DNA of 64,000 nt. Origin: Strongylocentrotus purpuratus (taxonomy: Eukaryota > Echinodermata > Echinoidea > Camarodonta > Strongylocentrotidae). Both the position numbers and the translations under genes were made by a program. Below are positions 44,165 through 54,438 of this stretch, piece after piece. Each line of letters begins with the position of its first letter. Positions within the stretch are counted from its first letter, which is position 1. The notes under the pieces were generated by a model that did no database searches, was not told the DNA's origin, and saw only the letters and a program-made list of their open reading frames with translations. Location: the NCBI RefSeq assembly GCF_000002235.5, contig NW_022145610.1:32881807-32945806 (forward strand), in the 5' to 3' direction.

Positions 44165-44249
44165 TTCATACATACGCAAGAGACTCCAGATGCCTGACAA
44201 TATATCGGAGTAGTACATTGTAACTCAATTTTTCTTCTTCGAGAATTTG
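44165..44249 (+). other. HEBP-like gene 5' non-coding exon
   Basis: The segment after the TATA box ends GAGAATTTG followed by donor GTAAGT at 44250. The next acceptor, CCCCCCACAG at 45401-45410, opens the exon holding the start codon. The start site is estimated. Confidence 0.5.
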
Positions 44250-46408
44250 GTAAGTTGACACATCATTGCAGATTTTATTCGATTACTTGTCGGTCTTTAT
44301 TCAGATCGTATAGATTGTGATCTACACATCCTTTGTTCTCATCAAGACTTGCTTTACTAGACCATTTTCGTAATGTATCAAATTAATGCACTAATCTTTC
44401 TTAAGTGCCTCGTTACATATTCTTTCATTTATCTGTTGAGAACAATTGTATGTCAATGGTCAGAATGTGAATTGCATATAATTATATGATCTTTTACTAG
44501 GACAAAGATTATGGCTTGTCTTACACTTAACAATACGTAATGAATGTAATTCACATTCTAACTATTGGATTACAATTATTCGTAGCAGGTGAATGAAATA
44601 ATTTGTAACGAGCCACTGAACAAAGATTTGTGCATTAAATTTGATTACATTACGAAACTGATGTATATTTGCTGTTGACGTGTACTACATGTCTAAAAAT
44701 AATTTATTTCAATTCATGCAATTCTATAGATCTCTCTCCCGAATCCCTGGTTTCCAAATATTTGATTCATGCATAGGTCCTACTGGTATCCCTGTAAATG
44801 GATTCACTTGGCATACTAGCGCGGTCGCGCATATTTTTTTTTCGCGGGCTTCAGCCAGATGCATGAGCGATGTGCATATTTATTTGCATACATTAGTTGT
44901 TGCTATGTCGGGCATTGGTCTGGCAAACTTTTGAGTTGTCAAGAGAAATATGTGTGGAAAAAGGAGGTATAACATTAGTTAGCAGGTCTATTTCTTCCCT
45001 TGATACATGCACGGAGGGACATTTCGGAATCATTTCCATCATAAGAGTGATTTCGGCGTTTGATCCCCCTCCCCACCGGTTGAATTAAGGCCCCCACGTA
45101 ACACTAATTTCAAATCACTTCGGTATCCAGGAATTGTCTATACTGCCCCCTTTCCCAGGTCGGTTGAGGATTCCGCCCTCTTTCGTCAAATTCTGGATAA
45201 GCGACTGTGCAAAACTCTTGTAAATAAACTCTTGTAAATAAGTTTGAAAGGGGCTTGCGCGATATAGAAACAACTGATGTGCCCAAAGCGAATTCCATCT
45301 ATAAAGATGCCTTTATGCATAGGGAGTGAATGAAATAGTTAGTAACCTAGGGTTCGGGAAAGAAACATGCACAAGTGAAATAGACAAGTAAAAATGTTCT
45401 CCCCCCACAGGTACTGGCTATACCCATAACTATGGCTCACCTCATCCAGAGTGTACTCGTCCTAGTGGTCCTCGCTCATGCTACCCAAGCGTGTGTCAGG
45501 GGGTTCGGGGGAGGAGCGACTTATGACGGACCTGGTTTCTGCAATGGTCTTCAGTGCCCCAACTATAGAAGCGTCATAACTGTTCCTGGTGTAAGAAAAA
45601 ATTATTTTTTAATAGCACTAAGTTTGTTATTATCAATTATACTTCCTTTCTATGTTAATAGCACTACTTATATTATAGTATATTATGATTCATTATAAAA
45701 ATTAGAGCGCGAAGTATATAGATAAAATACGGGTTGCTGGATCCAGGATTATTTTACGGGGGGGGGGGGGAGTTTTATTATCATATAATTATCATAATAA
45801 TAATAATAATAACAATAATGAGAATCGTCATCATCATCATCATCATCATCATCTTCATTGTAATCCAAGGGTATCTTATATTTATTGTTTAGGGAATATA
45901 ATAGTACGTGGATCAATAAGCCAGATCGGCGCCAAAGTTTTGTGGGACTGGTAACAGGATGACGTCGTCGTCATCGTCGTCATCATCATCCTCATCATAT
46001 TTCCACCCCCTCATCATCAGCATCATCATCACCACCACAGTACAGAATATTATATACTCTATCTATAACATTTTTATCGGCGATTCATATATTTCAATTT
46101 TATATTTTAATATTATAGATTAAGTGACCGAATCTACATTTCACAGAATATCTTTTTATATTTAATTTTTATTTTCAGAATTTGTAATTTGTAATTGTTA
46201 TTTTTTTTATTGATTTATTGCAGAAATATGAGCAGCGGGTATATGAACCAGCCAAGTGGGTCGCTACCACGGTAATGGGTCTTTCACACGATGATGCCGC
46301 CGGTACTGGCTTCATGAGGCTTTTTAATTACATCCAGGGCGAAAATGTCGAGGGTAAGTTTATTCCGATTTATTATTATTTTTAGAAAGTGAGTGAGCAA
46401 GTGTGTGT

Positions 46409-46443
<35 letters not shown>

Positions 46444-47785
46444 GGGGGGGGGGGGTATTTGGGATGTAACACTTCAAGCTTTCTGTCAAAATAAATTAGA
46501 CCATTTCCGGCTATCATTATAGTCGATGTACCTCTTTTATTTTCATTTGTTTTGCTTGTTAGGGGAAAAGCTAGGAACCCTGTCTGCAAATTTAGAATCA
46601 GTTTTTTTACCCTATAGGAAATGAGGACACTTTTTACCTTTTCGAAATCTTTCAAACTTATGCTATAAATGTCACGATTTGAAAAGTGGGGGAGGGGCGG
46701 AGGTACAAACTATTGAATGTCACCCGCGCGATTTTTCTTTTTTTATTCAGTCAAAAATATATAACTCAAAAGGGAACCTCCTTTCCTTTTACGAATGATT
46801 GCATAAACGTCTTCTCATGAGCATTTAAGAATATGCCTTCACACAAATTAGTCTCTCCAGATCGAATTTAGGCACATTGTTATCTATTTCTGTCTATTTC
46901 CTTTTGTCTTCCAGAGATGGAGGTGGAGATGACTGCCCCTGTAGCGGTGCGGACAATCCCTGGACAAGGGCCAGCCTGTGAGACCAATTTCACCGTCTAC
47001 TTCTTTGTCCCCTTCAAGTACCAGGATGAATCGAACCCCCCGCCCACCCCCACCAACACTGATGTGTCTATTGTTGACTTCCCCGAGCTGACAGTCTACG
47101 TAGGGTTAGTTCCCCCATCTCCTGATTCCGTCGACGAGAAATTAATTTACAGGACCAAGCAGCGGCGTTACACGGCTCTATAATCATATTGAGACACATT
47201 GACATCATGGGGAGCCTGAAATATGAATGAGCAAGGCAAACTGATTACAGAAAGTATGGGAGACCGAGAGGGACATTTAACCTCTTCTTTTTACGCTCTC
47301 GTTTCCCCTTCGAACTCTTCCCCCACGAACTCTTCCGCCACCCCTTGCCATTCGACTCGGAAGGGGGAGGGTGCACATTTCATTCGTATTTACGCTACTG
47401 GGAGACAGCTTTAAAAATGTTTTCATATTTTTTGTTGTTGTTCATTATGGGGGCAGGGATAGGCAACTGCCACGCCCATGCCTTTCTCAGAAATCGATGC
47501 AAAATATAATGTCTTATAACATGACTTGTAATGAATATAACTGTGTTTTGTTTCTTTTCGTTTTCATACAGCGAATTTGATGGGAGGGCCCACGATCAGG
47601 ACTGGATTACGCACGAAACAGAATTGGGAGACGCTCTGACCGAGCTTGGAATAGCCTTCGAGGAATCGATGTACTATACCGCCGGATACGACAGTCCTTT
47701 CAAACTATGGCACCGGCACAATGAGGTCTGGCTTCTCCCCAAGAAGTCAGAAGATTCATCAGATACAAATGCAATTGAGTCTTAA
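44165..47785 (+). CDS. SOUL/HEBP-family heme-binding protein, secreted form (four coding exons)
   Basis: The coding exons 45432-45590, 46224-46353, 46915-47104 and 47572-47785 join in phase to 230 residues. Residues 1-20 (MAHLIQSVLVLVVLAHATQA) are a signal peptide with a likely cleavage before Cys21. The SOUL domain follows: YEQRVYEPAKWVATTV (about 55-70), GFMRLFNYIQGENVE, then EMEVEMTAPV (about 97-106), a Pro-rich loop and TVYVGEFDG. It ends with YYTAGYDSPFKLWHRHNEVW, the family's C-terminal signature. Relatives (HEBP1/HEBP2, p22HBP/SOUL) bind heme or tetrapyrroles; a secreted version suggests extracellular or organelle-lumen binding, which is inference. A non-coding first exon (about 44165-44249) with a TATA box is likely. 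Its intron contains MITE copy B. Confidence 0.9.
44362..44660. mobile_element. MITE, CCATTTTCGTAATG ends (copy B)
   Basis: The left CCATTTTCGTAATGTATCAA and right TTGATTACATTACGAAACTG ends are inverted repeats. The interior shares GGTCAGAATGTGAATTGCAT, GACAAAGATTATGGCTTGTC and ACAATTATTCGTAGCAGGTG with copy A in the same order. It lies in the first intron of the HEBP-like gene, within 120 bp of its donor. Confidence 0.85.
45411..45590 (+). CDS. HEBP-like coding exon 1
   Basis: The acceptor CCCCCCACAG precedes a 21-nt leader and ATG at 45432. The exon encodes the signal peptide and a Cys/Gly-rich stretch to ITVPG. The donor GTAAGA after GGT (phase 0) is preferred over the GT two bases earlier because it is canonical and keeps phase. 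Confidence 0.85.
46224..46353 (+). CDS. HEBP-like coding exon 2
   Basis: Acceptor TTATTGCAG, donor GTAAGT. Encodes KYEQRVYEPAKWVATTVMGL to QGENVE, leaving one base into the next codon. Confidence 0.9.
46915..47104 (+). CDS. HEBP-like coding exon 3
   Basis: Acceptor GTCTTCCAG, donor GTTAGT. Encodes MEVEMTAPVAVRTIPGQGPA to ELTVYV. It leaves two bases into a Gly codon. Confidence 0.9.
47572..47785 (+). CDS. HEBP-like coding exon 4
   Basis: Acceptor TTTCATACAG; encodes EFDGRAHDQDW to the AGYDSPFKLWHRHNEVWLLP signature, a short Ser/Asp tail and TAA at 47783-47785. Confidence 0.92.
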
Positions 47786-47844
47786 GTATTTTTTTTTAAA
47801 GATGATATTGAAACAATAGGCCTAGAAATTACCGATTCGACACG

Positions 47845-47950
47845 ATGCGTCATTTTCCTAACGTAGGACTGCATCATTTTTCTATAACGTAGGATTGCGT
47901 CATTTTTCTAACGTAGGACTGCGTCATTTTCCTAACGTATGCTTGCGTCA
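47845..47950 (+). repeat. ~26-bp minisatellite in the HEBP-like 3' UTR
   Basis: Four units of the form TTTTTCTAACGTAGGACTGC followed by GTCA start 60 bp after the stop codon. Each repeats TGCGTCA, an inverted TGACGCA. The last unit is degenerate. Confidence 0.75.
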
Positions 47951-48502
47951 GCGTCATAATGCCCCATGTGAGGTTGACAACATAGGCCTACTGAGGGGAA
48001 AAAAGGATTGCAGAACAATGCACACGTTGAATGGAATAACTGCTTGGCGTATGGGCCAATAGTGTTCAAATGCTTAATCAGCACAAGTAATAACGTAGTC
48101 GCCTTGTTTGGCAACGGACTTTGCGCTATTGAACATGATGAACATACCCGAAATGCCATAATAATTTTATTCGACAAGGAGCCTTCAACATAAAATATAT
48201 GTTTAAAAACAAATCCAAACCGTGTGAAGATATCAATTTAAAAGAATTTTCAGGTTTGCTTTTCCAAATATAGTTTTTGAATTTATGTGTTGCGATTATT
48301 ATGCGTATCGTTGTGTTATGTTGCTCACCTTCGCCAACATTTAGATGATTAAGGTGGCTCTTAAAATTCAGTGTCAAAATTGACAATCATTTAGGCTCCA
48401 AACACGTAGCTGTAAAGACCAAATACATTCATTTACCGGTATCTTTTTTGCTTGTATTTAATGGATATTTTCAGTTGGAATTACGACATCAATGTGCCTT
48501 GT

Positions 48503-48508
48503 AATAAA
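48503..48508 (+). terminator. Candidate polyadenylation signal of the HEBP-like gene
   Basis: AATAAA 720 nt after the stop codon, followed by a T-rich stretch. No earlier plus-strand AATAAA was noticed. Confidence 0.4.
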
Positions 48509-48902
48509 TCTTTTTGTAATTGATATTGTGATGTTAGCCGGTTAGTATTTTATGTTGTGTGTATTTGGTTATTATGAACTTGCTAACATAAAGATGCCAA
48601 CAAAGCAATGTTTCTTTGCTGAGCTTCAGCATGAATGGAAAAAAACTAATTATATAAAGGTCACCAACAGGGAAAGAAAATAGATGAGCACTTTAGAGAC
48701 TGATGTCCTTTCTATTGAGAGGTGGCTACTATAGTGCACTGATGAGGCACGAGAAAAAGAAAACAAATGGGGAAAGAGGGTTGGGTGTGCGTGTGTGAGT
48801 GGAGTGAAAGGCTTGAGGGAGAGAAAGAATTAGGAAATCTATAATAAATAGCTGGACCTGAAGGAGTAAGGACAAGAAGGGGATAGAGGGTGGATATATT
48901 AA

Positions 48903-48947
<45 letters not shown>

Positions 48948-49690
48948 AGGGGAAGGAAAGAGAGAGAAAGAGAAGGGGGCGAAAGAGAGAGAAAAGTCGG
49001 GTGAAAAGGGGGGAAAGACAAGGAAATGGCGCTAAGTGACAGTAACGACGAATAAGGGAAAAACTGTAATCGGGAGATTTGGGGTCATTCCAGAAGGCTT
49101 GGGAAACTTTATTGAATAGAGGGGGCCGGGCTGGCCACATAAAATCTCGAGCCGCGGATTCAAAGTTAAACGTTAAAAACAGCCCCTGCGCTACAAAGGT
49201 CATCACTCTTTAGTGAAAAGGGCACAACATTTTGGATGTCTTTTAAATAGAAGCTATAGACTCAACAGTCAAATTTTAAATTAACGGTAGGGCCCGCTTC
49301 ACAACTCTTATTTTGCCCTTCATTTGGATTCAGCTCATACCAACTCGCTTGTGCTTGTATTTGAACTCAATGCATGTTGTTAGTAATCCTGGACAGGGGC
49401 GGCGATCCTGGGCCCGATAGGGGGACACGTCCCCTGGAAAATTAGAAATATAGCTAAAAAGGAATATAGCGGAAAGAACGTACATATTGGGCTTAGGGAT
49501 TTTCTAGAATGCATAATTTCAGCATTCAACATTGCAAAATCTCGCTTGATCGCTACGCCCCGGCCCTCGACCGATAAAACAAAACTATGATATGACGCTC
49601 CACCATGACTTATCCATGGTTGGTGTGATAGATCTTTTTTTTCCCCTTTCAATTTCTGCTAACCTAATTGTGTGCAATTACAATCATGAT
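48509..49690. other. Non-coding stretch with GA microsatellite and a hAT-like end
   Basis: (GA)n at about 48906-48941 with purine-rich surroundings to 49020. CAGGGGCGGCGATCCTGGG at 49393 resembles the ends of the 40547 and 42521 elements, but no partner end was located. No gene seen. Confidence 0.45.
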
Positions 49691-49697
49691 TGTTTCA

Positions 49698-50235
49698 TTT
49701 TCTTTCTCTAATAATTTAAGAAGCGTCAAAGCTTACGCGCTATGCGCGGGCGGGGAAAAACTGAATTCAGACAAGGATTAAGACTAGTCGACAATGGCCC
49801 CAAAGAATCGTCTTCTTTCCCTAATAATTTAATGAAACGTCAAAGCTTCCGCGCTTCGCGCGGGAGGGGGGGGGGGGGGGAACTCAATTCAGACAAGGAT
49901 TAAGAGTCGAGAACAGTACAACGAATCGTCTTCTTTCTCTAATAATTTAATGAAACGTCAAAGCTTCCGCGCTTCGCGGGGGGGGGGGGAACTCAATTCA
50001 GACAAGGATAAAGAGTCGAGAACGGTACAACGAATCGTCTTCTTTCTCTAATAATTAATGAAAGGTCAAAGCTTCTGCGCTTTGCGCGGGCGGGAGGAAA
50101 CTGAATTCAGACAAGGATTAAGAGTCGAGAATGGTACAACGAATCGTCTTCTTTCTCTAATAATTTAATGAAATGTCAAAGCTTTCTCCGCGCTTCGCGC
50201 TTAATGGGGGAGGGGGAGGGGGGGGGGGGGGGGCA
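49698..50235. repeat. ~115-bp satellite-like array, five units
   Basis: Units carry CTTTCTCTAATAATTTAATG, GTCAAAGCTTCCGCGCTTCG, a G-run of variable length, AATTCAGACAAGGATTAAGA and CAACGAATCGTCTT. Starts are near 49698, 49813, 49930, 50037 and 50148. The G-run varies from about 4 to 20. The CGCGCTTCGCGCG core is palindromic. Confidence 0.85.
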
Positions 50236-50425
50236 GCGAGCTGCCCGAATACGAATTGATATCTTTTTTCTCGTTTTGGTGATATGAACTTTCAGTATGA
50301 ACTCATTTGCATACAGTCAATCAGAGCACGCATGGTGTGCGTGCATAGGCATAGGCTTGCAAATGTTTCATTTTAGTTGTAACATCTCTACCTTTAGCAA
50401 ATTTATTACAGCTTAGACGTTTCCT

Positions 50426-50502
50426 TAAATCATTAGAGAAAGTAGACGATTCGTTGTACCGTTTACAACTTTTAATCCTGGTCTGAATTCAGTTTCCCCC
50501 TT
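50426..50502 (-). repeat. Inverted partial unit of the 49.7-kb array
   Basis: ATTAGAGAAAGTAGACGATT, CGTTGTACCG and CCTGGTCTGAATTCAG are the reverse complement of the array unit, 190 bp past the array's end. The array and this unit thus form an inverted pair. Confidence 0.7.
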
Positions 50503-51769
50503 CCTGACTGTATAACTTAAGTGGAGAGTCTTTCTTATTTAACTTCATACCAAATATTAATGTTATAAGGTTCTTTTTATATCTGCTTAAGTTAAAAATA
50601 GACTAAATTTTTAAGTTAGAGAGTAAAGTAGACTCTAGGCCTAGACCTCTAAAGTTTTACTTTTATTTTTTCATTAATTTACTATTTAGCTAATTGTAAA
50701 TTTGATTTAGAGTCTAGAACTCTAGTTACTCTAGATCATCATTTCAAAATTATCAATTTATGTCAGCGACTACTCATTAATCTAGAATCTAGAGGTGAGT
50801 AGATCAGGATCTAGACCAGACTGAAACCTTTCTTGTAATGCGTGCCTGGGGTTTAAGAAACTTCAGGGCTCCAAGCCCAAGGCCAACATCAACATGGCCA
50901 AGGGCAAAGGGAGTTATGAAAATTATCATCATGCTCAGCTGAGATGACCTGGGATATAGCCCCTCCTGATTAACTGTTAGAGAATTCAATGATTTGCCTT
51001 TCAAGCAAAGAAGGACATGAATGAACATTTAATTAAAAATTGAAAATTAGATACGGTCCTGCCCTAAAAATGAATAGATGGCACCATCCGAAAAAAGGAA
51101 TACTTTTGTTTTGAGACTAAAGTAATCATGAGTAGTCTACCTTTTGGGGAACAATGTCCACATGTTAGCTTATTTTCTCTCATTATCTGTACTCTGTGTC
51201 TATTATAATAAAGGCAGCACTTTAGTACCCTTGGTCCCTCACCCTATACGCAAATTATTTTAAACAATTGTTCTTGATACCAGCAAATGTTGCCCAACTC
51301 CACTTCGTATTTTAAAGAATTTTCCAAGCAAGGACCATACCAGATGATGTACATGTCTCACTACCTACACTTCAGTGGTAATGAAATTATGATGATGTTT
51401 TTGCTTTCACTTAATTTCAGATGCAGTATAGATACAGGTAATGGAGGTAATGGAGGTGCGCGCTTGACAGGCGACTCTCTCTACCTCTCTCTCTTACTTT
51501 AAGTTACTTGTGTTCTATGTTACTGTTAGCCAATAATTTTGTAATATATGTATCTGTATATGGCATGGAAGCTGCTAGACAACTGCTGAGTGATATAGAT
51601 TTGTAATGTTTTCAGAATTTGTATTTTTACCCGTGCTTCACACTTTACAAAAACTGTAGGTGAGTTTTTACATGCTGCCATACTGTGTGACCTGTGTATG
51701 TTGCTGTACAGTGTAGTTGACTATTCAAAGTCCCCTATCCATGTCATTGTTTTTTTTTGATATTCATGA
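50503..51769. other. Non-coding; probable LINE 5' UTR at the right
   Basis: No gene recognised. The last few hundred bases before 51770 are probably the 5' leader of the LINE. Confidence 0.35.
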
Positions 51770-51967
51770 ATGAGCTCTAGTATAACAATGGAGATAGCCA
51801 GATATGTCACCTTTGTTCTGATTGCTGCATTGACCAGTACATATGTTGCAAATTGCCATGTAGTGGTAAAGTATAGAAATGGTAGTCTAATGTCACCATC
51901 TAAGGTGAAAGTCATTGGATCGTGTATCTTGTATTATTCCAATACTGATGCAACTTTTAGATTACAA

Positions 51968-52006
51968 CTACTTATGTCGGGTGATGTCAGTCCCAATCCT
52001 GGACCC
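51968..52006 (+). other. 2A-like translational recoding motif
   Basis: Residues 67-79 read LLMSGDVSPNPGP. The 2A consensus is D-(V/I)-E-x-N-P-G-P; this copy has Ser at the Glu position. Such motifs make ribosomes skip the Gly-Pro bond and are known at the N-terminus of LINEs in sea urchins and other animals. Here it follows a signal-like hydrophobic stretch (residues 8-28). Activity of this variant is unknown. Confidence 0.7.
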
Positions 52007-53641
52007 GTTACATCTGAGGAGTATAGACAAACACTCCCAGCTGGAAGAACTTTAGTTCATAATGTAAATGATAAATCTTACACTAGACTTGATCTTTTGC
52101 AATTAAATGCTTTGCCCATTAACCAACAATGGCATTTCCTTCATCCTGATGTTATGAGAAAAATCAGTAGCCTAGGAATAAGTCGTAACCCCAAACTCAG
52201 AAAGAGAGCCCATAGGTGTAAACGGGGAGGCCGAAAAAACAACATAAAATCCATGTGCTTGTTTCTCAGTTTGGTCTAAACGACAAAACTTGTGTTAGAG
52301 GAATCAATCACGATAACTTAATTGTTATTAATACCAATACCGAAAAGATATATGGGTCTTGTTTAAAGATGTGTTTGTGGAATGCTCACTCTATATGTAA
52401 TAAGACCTTCCTACTCCATGATTACATTTCTGAACATGATATTGATGTTTATAACTGAGACGTGGCTTAGAGCAGAAGATCCAGTCGTCATCGCCGAATG
52501 CTCTCCACCTGGGTACACGTTTATGAATGTTCCAAGGCCGACCGATCATCATGGAGGCATTGCAGTCATTTTCAAGTCTCCACTTCAACTACATCTGAAG
52601 GTTTGTGAATCTGTGACTTTCTCCACTTTTGAACTCGCACACGTTGTTAGTAATGCAGGTTCGATTCATTTCCTGGTAGTTTATCGATCCCCACCTTCTT
52701 CACGAAATCGGTTTCGTACTGCAGACTTTCTTCAAGAACTTGATGATCTTACCGCTGAGATATCACGGCTATCTGGACGAGTTCTTCTCCTAGGAGACTT
52801 TAACTTGTCGATATGCCTTCAAAGTCTGAGGTAGCCCAGTTCCTTTCCGTCATAGAATCAGCAAACCTGTCTCAACACGTCCATGATGCTACCCATAACA
52901 TGGGTCACACTTTGGACCTTGTCATGACCAGGAATGAGGGTAATCTACAGGGACAATCCTCTACAGACATTAATTCTATCCATGACTGCGTCATAGAGGA
53001 CAATGTCATACACCGCAACCTTATGTCTGATCATCACTGTATACGCTTTAATTGTACTGAAGTGTCCCAAGCCAGTGATGTGCAAAGTAAAGCAGATTTT
53101 TCGGAACTTCAAAGAGATGCACCCACAACAAAAAGTGAGTCATTTGACACATTTAAGCATAATTTTCGTGAGTCAGGTGTAAATTGACTCATTAGTAACA
53201 ACCAATGAGTCTCTATTGACTCATTTATATTTCACCAGTGTGTCAATCATGAGCTGACGCATTTGCAAAATGCTTCGACTGACTCACATGGTCGTAAAAA
53301 ATGAGTCAAGATCGACATAAGAGCATTTTAGAAGAAAAAAGTGAGTCAACTTGAAAGTGAGGCTGTATGCATGCGCGCGCATGCTTTCGTTACGTCATCC
53401 AAAATGCGCATTCTCGAGCCATATTTGAATTCCCGATCGACGACGCGACGTCGCCATCTTATATCTTGGATTCAGAAGAGTTTTGACTGCAGCTAGTGAA
53501 AAATTGGTACGCATAATTATTCATATGGTTTTAAACGATGCTTTTTATGACTGGATTCGTGGGCTTATTATACAAATGATGCATGCGTTCATTTTACGAT
53601 ATCCGCACTCGAGTTGATGAGGCTGTGTGTAACTTAACTAT

Positions 53642-53855
53642 CACTATGAAAATGACTGACAATGAGAGCGGACAAAATATACAGTTCCTCAGGTAGACAA
53701 AGGAACATCCCTTCACTGCTATTATGTAAAAATGTGTAGAACAGGTGTCACATGCATATTCGCCTTTTTACATAATAGCTGTGAAGGGATGTTCCTTTGT
53801 TTACCTGAGGAACTGTATATTTTGTCCGCTCTCATTGTCAGTCATGTTCATAGTG
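53642..53855. repeat. Inverted repeat, 91-bp arms, 32-bp spacer
   Basis: Arm 53642-53732 (including GAGCGGACAAAATATACAGT) is complementary to 53765-53855 with only a few mismatches. Confidence 0.85.
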
Positions 53856-54198
53856 TATAGATTCTACTGTATCGCACGAAGCCGTGTCGAATGAAAACAT
53901 GCATGATCTTGCATCATTGTTTTATACAACGAAACTCCTAGATCCTTGTTATTTGATGTAAAACGAATCAATTCAAGATTGTTTCGTGACAGTATGGGTG
54001 ACAAATAAATCTCAAGTTAAGGCTTAATTTAGTGCGTACAAAGTAGATTTTTCAGATTCGGGTAGCGGGACCACCGATTACATCGCTAAAATGTGATATT
54101 TTAGGATATATTTTCCATTGCAAATGTGGACAGTGACTCTGGCATGGTATGGTATGTGTGTGATAGGCCTAGGGAGTAGGGGGGTCTATGTCATGATG

Positions 54199-54438
54199 CA
54201 CCCACAACAAAAAGTAAGTCACCCTTACTCAAATTGATGAGTCACTGGTTTGTCCGTACAGCGAAACACTTGAAGGATCGTGTGAGTCACTATGACTCGA
54301 TACAAATGAGTCTTATTTATCTAAGACTCATTTGTATCGAGTCATAGTGACTCACACGATCCTTCAAGTGTTTCACTGTACGGACAAACCAGTGACTCAT
54401 CAATTTGAGTAAGGGTGACTCACTTTTTGTTGTGGGTG
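54199..54438. repeat. Nearly perfect 240-bp palindrome
   Basis: The left half from CACCCACAACAAAAAGTAAG is complementary to the right half with about two mismatches, around a TTATTTATCT centre. Its outer ends equal the ends of the enclosing element, so it may be a nested young copy or a terminal duplication. Confidence 0.85.

Larger units (their letters stand above)
53120..54438. mobile_element. TGAGTCA-rich foldback element inserted in the LINE
   Basis: The left end CACCCACAACAAAAAGTGAG and the right end complement bound a 1319-bp insert in the LINE ORF. TGAGTCA/TGACTCA occurs at least a dozen times in the first 230 bp and the last 240 bp. It contains two large inverted repeats (53642-53855 and 54199-54438). 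No transposase frame is seen. The flanks show at most TG on each side. The LINE reading LQRD resumes with VDVEGFKEAL as if no bases were duplicated. Confidence 0.75.

Noticed and set aside
50804-51028. Minus-strand 74-aa frame with a hydrophobic stretch
   Set aside because: No family recognised, no splice sites, and no supporting neighbours.
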